Origin: an uncultured Prevotella sp.
GTDB taxonomy: Bacteria > Bacteroidota > Bacteroidia > Bacteroidales > Bacteroidaceae
Direction: 5' to 3'
NCBI GenBank assembly: GCA_900550635.1
Contig: URSZ01000109.1
Coordinates: forward strand, 1 to 8,228
Length of the DNA: 8,228 bases
Shown here: positions 6,899-8,228 of the stretch, in pieces
Position numbering within the stretch: position 1 is the first letter of the stretch
Layout: each line of letters opens with the position of its first letter
Notes under the pieces: generated by a model
What the model was told of the DNA's origin: nothing
The model's database searches: none
The model's input: the letters and a program-made list of their open reading frames with translations, nothing else
Made by a program: the position numbers and the translations under genes

Positions 6899-8060
6899 AC
6901 GCGGTAAGGAGTCAAGCCTTCTTCGCTTTCATCCTTGGATTTTTTCGGGAGCTATAGATAAAAAAGAGGGACACATAAGCGACGGCGACATTGTTAAAGT
7001 ATATACACACGACAATAAGTTTATTGCAACCGGGCACTACCAGACAGGCTCTATAGCTGTGCGAGTTTTGTCATTTAAAGACGAAGAAATTAATTACGAT
7101 TTCTGGCATAAAAGATTGTTGTCGGCACTGGAACTAAGGCAAAAGCTAGGACTTACAGACATAGAGGGCAACAACACCTTCAGACTTGTACACGGCGAAG
7201 GCGACAACCTGCCGGGATTGATTGTTGACATATACGGCTCTACCGCGGTGGTACAGGCGCACAGCGCAGGCATGCATTACGCACGCAACAACATAGCCGA
7301 AGCTATCGTAAACATAATGCAGGGCCGCGTAAAAGCCATTTATTACAAAAGCGGCACCACTCTTCCGTTTGCCGACGAGATGAATGCAACAGAAGGATTC
7401 CTGATAGGGAAATCCAGCGACAACATAGCCTTAGAATACGGTATTAAATTCCATATCGACTGGATAAACGGGCAAAAAACAGGCTTTTTCGTAGACCAAC
7501 GCGAGAACAGAAAACTTGTAGAACAATACGCAAACGGGCGCAAAGTCCTTAACATGTTCTGCTATACAGGCGGATTCTCTGCTTATGCCATACGCGGAGG
7601 CGCAGAACTCGTGCATTCCGTAGACAGCTCGTCCAAAGCAGTAGACCTAACGCGCGAGAACATTTCGTTAAACTTCCCCGACTGCAATAATCATGAAGCA
7701 TACGCCGAAGATGCTTTCAAGTTCTTGCAGAACATGCAACCCGAGAGCTACGACCTTATAATATTAGACCCTCCTGCATTTGCAAAGCACCACGACGCCG
7801 TGCGCAGTGCGCTGCATGGCTACCAAAAGCTGAATGCAAAAGCCTTCGAAAAAATAGCCAAAGGCGGAATATTGTTTACGTTCAGTTGTTCGCAAGCCAT
7901 AAACAAGGAGCAGTTCCGCCTTGCCGTTTTCAGCGCCGCTGCCCAAGCCGGACGAAGCGTCAGGATTCTCCACCAGCTACACCAACCGGCAGACCACCCC
8001 ATAAATATCTATCATCCGGAGGGAGAATACCTGAAAGGACTGGTGCTTTACGTGGAATAA
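6873..8060 (+). CDS. rlmI: RlmI-like 23S rRNA (cytosine-C5) methyltransferase, class I SAM-dependent
   Basis: This SAM-dependent enzyme belongs to the RlmI (YccW) family, which methylates C5 of a cytosine in 23S rRNA (C1962 in E. coli). The 395-residue product matches the usual length of about 396. An N-terminal PUA RNA-binding domain spans about 1-75 (KRGKESSLLRFHPWIFSGAI). A middle region contains RLVHGEGDNLPGLIVD (104-119) and GQKTGFFVDQRENR (200-213). The Rossmann methyltransferase domain has motif I VLNMFCYTGGFSAYA (225-239), an acidic residue D251 after strand 2, motif IV DPPAF (299-303) and SCS (338-340), where C339 is the likely catalytic cysteine. The gene overlaps the exonuclease gene by 26 bases, so translation is probably coupled. 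The gene symbol is given by homology. The exact target base in this organism is inferred. Confidence 0.92.
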   Translation: MEFKKITLKRGKESSLLRFHPWIFSGAIDKKEGHISDGDIVKVYTHDNKFIATGHYQTGSIAVRVLSFKDEEINYDFWHKRLLSALELRQKLGLTDIEGNNTFRLVHGEGDNLPGLIVDIYGSTAVVQAHSAGMHYARNNIAEAIVNIMQGRVKAIYYKSGTTLPFADEMNATEGFLIGKSSDNIALEYGIKFHIDWINGQKTGFFVDQRENRKLVEQYANGRKVLNMFCYTGGFSAYAIRGGAELVHSVDSSSKAVDLTRENISLNFPDCNNHEAYAEDAFKFLQNMQPESYDLIILDPPAFAKHHDAVRSALHGYQKLNAKAFEKIAKGGILFTFSCSQAINKEQFRLAVFSAAAQAGRSVRILHQLHQPADHPINIYHPEGEYLKGLVLYVE

Positions 8061-8133
8061 CCAACATTTCAAGACTAAAAATCCGAAATATTCACAAAAA
8101 AGCACCTTGAAAGCACATTTTTTTCGATAAAAA

Positions 8134-8164
8134 TTTGTCCATTAAAAATAAAGTCGTACTTTTG
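8134..8164 (+). promoter_or_regulatory. Bacteroidetes housekeeping promoter, perfect consensus
   Basis: TTTG at 8134-8137 (-33), a 19-base spacer and TACTTTTG at 8157-8164 (-7, TAnnTTTG) match the primary sigma-factor consensus of Bacteroidetes in both boxes and in spacing. Transcription is expected to start near 8170-8172. It drives the structured leader at the end of the window and probably a gene beyond it. It is the best promoter in the window. Confidence 0.8.
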
Positions 8165-8170
8165 CAGTGT

Positions 8171-8228
8171 TTTCATGGTATTAGATTTAAGGTTAATGAA
8201 GATTGGTTGTCGAGAGACAATCAATTTT
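8171..8228 (+). other. Structured leader or small RNA with an 18-codon open frame, cut by the window end
   Basis: Transcription from the promoter ending at 8164 would begin a few bases before the ATG at 8175, giving an almost leaderless reading frame. It reads MVLDLRLMKIGCRETINF and is still open at base 8228. The same bases hold a strong hairpin at 8201-8226 with a T run starting at 8225. The segment could be a small RNA, an attenuating leader of a downstream gene, or a leader-peptide frame. With only 58 bases visible, the choice is open. Confidence 0.5.
8201..8228 (+). terminator. Terminator- or attenuator-like hairpin with GAGA loop
   Basis: GATTGGTTGTC (8201-8211) pairs with GACAATCAATT (8216-8226) over 11 pairs, two or three of them G-U depending on register, around the GNRA tetraloop GAGA (8212-8215). 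TTTT at 8225-8228 begins a T run cut off by the window. A stable hairpin followed by U residues about 55 bases after the predicted start is typical of a terminator or attenuator. The stem is only moderately GC-rich. Confidence 0.6.

Noticed and set aside
8043..8124. A terminator for the rlmI operon
   Set aside because: TTTCAAG (8067-8073) can pair with CTTGAAA (8106-8112) ahead of a T run at 8118-8124, but the loop is 32 bases and the stem only 7 AT-rich pairs. Another possible pairing, GTGCTTT (8043-8049) with AAAGCAC, has an even longer loop. Neither is convincing.

Overview
The window looks like chromosomal core sequence from a member of the Bacteroidota, most likely order Bacteroidales. 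Three things point there. The promoters fit the Bacteroidetes pattern (TTTG, about 19 bases, TAnnTTTG) instead of -35/-10 boxes. Shine-Dalgarno sites are mostly absent and replaced by A-rich stretches. The DUF5063-like protein, the FtsK motif DEFGDLI and the sugar dehydratase are of the type found in that group. No species is assigned. There is no sign of a mobile element, CRISPR array, tRNA or rRNA gene.

Layout. Bases 1-864 (+) hold the 3' part of a large membrane-type nucleotide-sugar 4,6-dehydratase gene for surface polysaccharide synthesis. It converges on dnaX (948-2834, -), and one strong hairpin between them (909-943) can terminate both. Upstream of dnaX on the same strand, 84 bases away, is ftsK (2919-5324, -), encoding the septal DNA translocase. 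These two genes probably form a replication/segregation unit. The intergenic region 5325-5729 separates ftsK from a divergent three-gene operon on the + strand: a DUF5063-like protein (5730-6260), a DEDDy-type 3'-5' exonuclease (6260-6898) and an RlmI-like 23S rRNA cytosine methyltransferase (6873-8060). The operon genes overlap by 1 and 26 bases, so they are likely co-transcribed and translationally coupled. The two enzymes suggest a link to RNA processing or modification.

The least ordinary parts are non-coding. (1) Bases 5558-5618 hold three 19-bp palindromes repeated at an exact 21-bp pitch. Units 2 and 3 differ by a matched pair of changes that keeps the dyad symmetry. (2) The ftsK/DUF5063 control region has two outward-facing copies of TAACTTTGC, probably the -7 boxes of divergent promoters. 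(3) The last 95 bases carry a perfect Bacteroidetes promoter, followed by a near-leaderless 18-codon open frame. That frame runs through an 11-bp GAGA-loop hairpin into a T run cut off by the window edge. This looks like a short regulatory leader or small RNA for whatever lies beyond.
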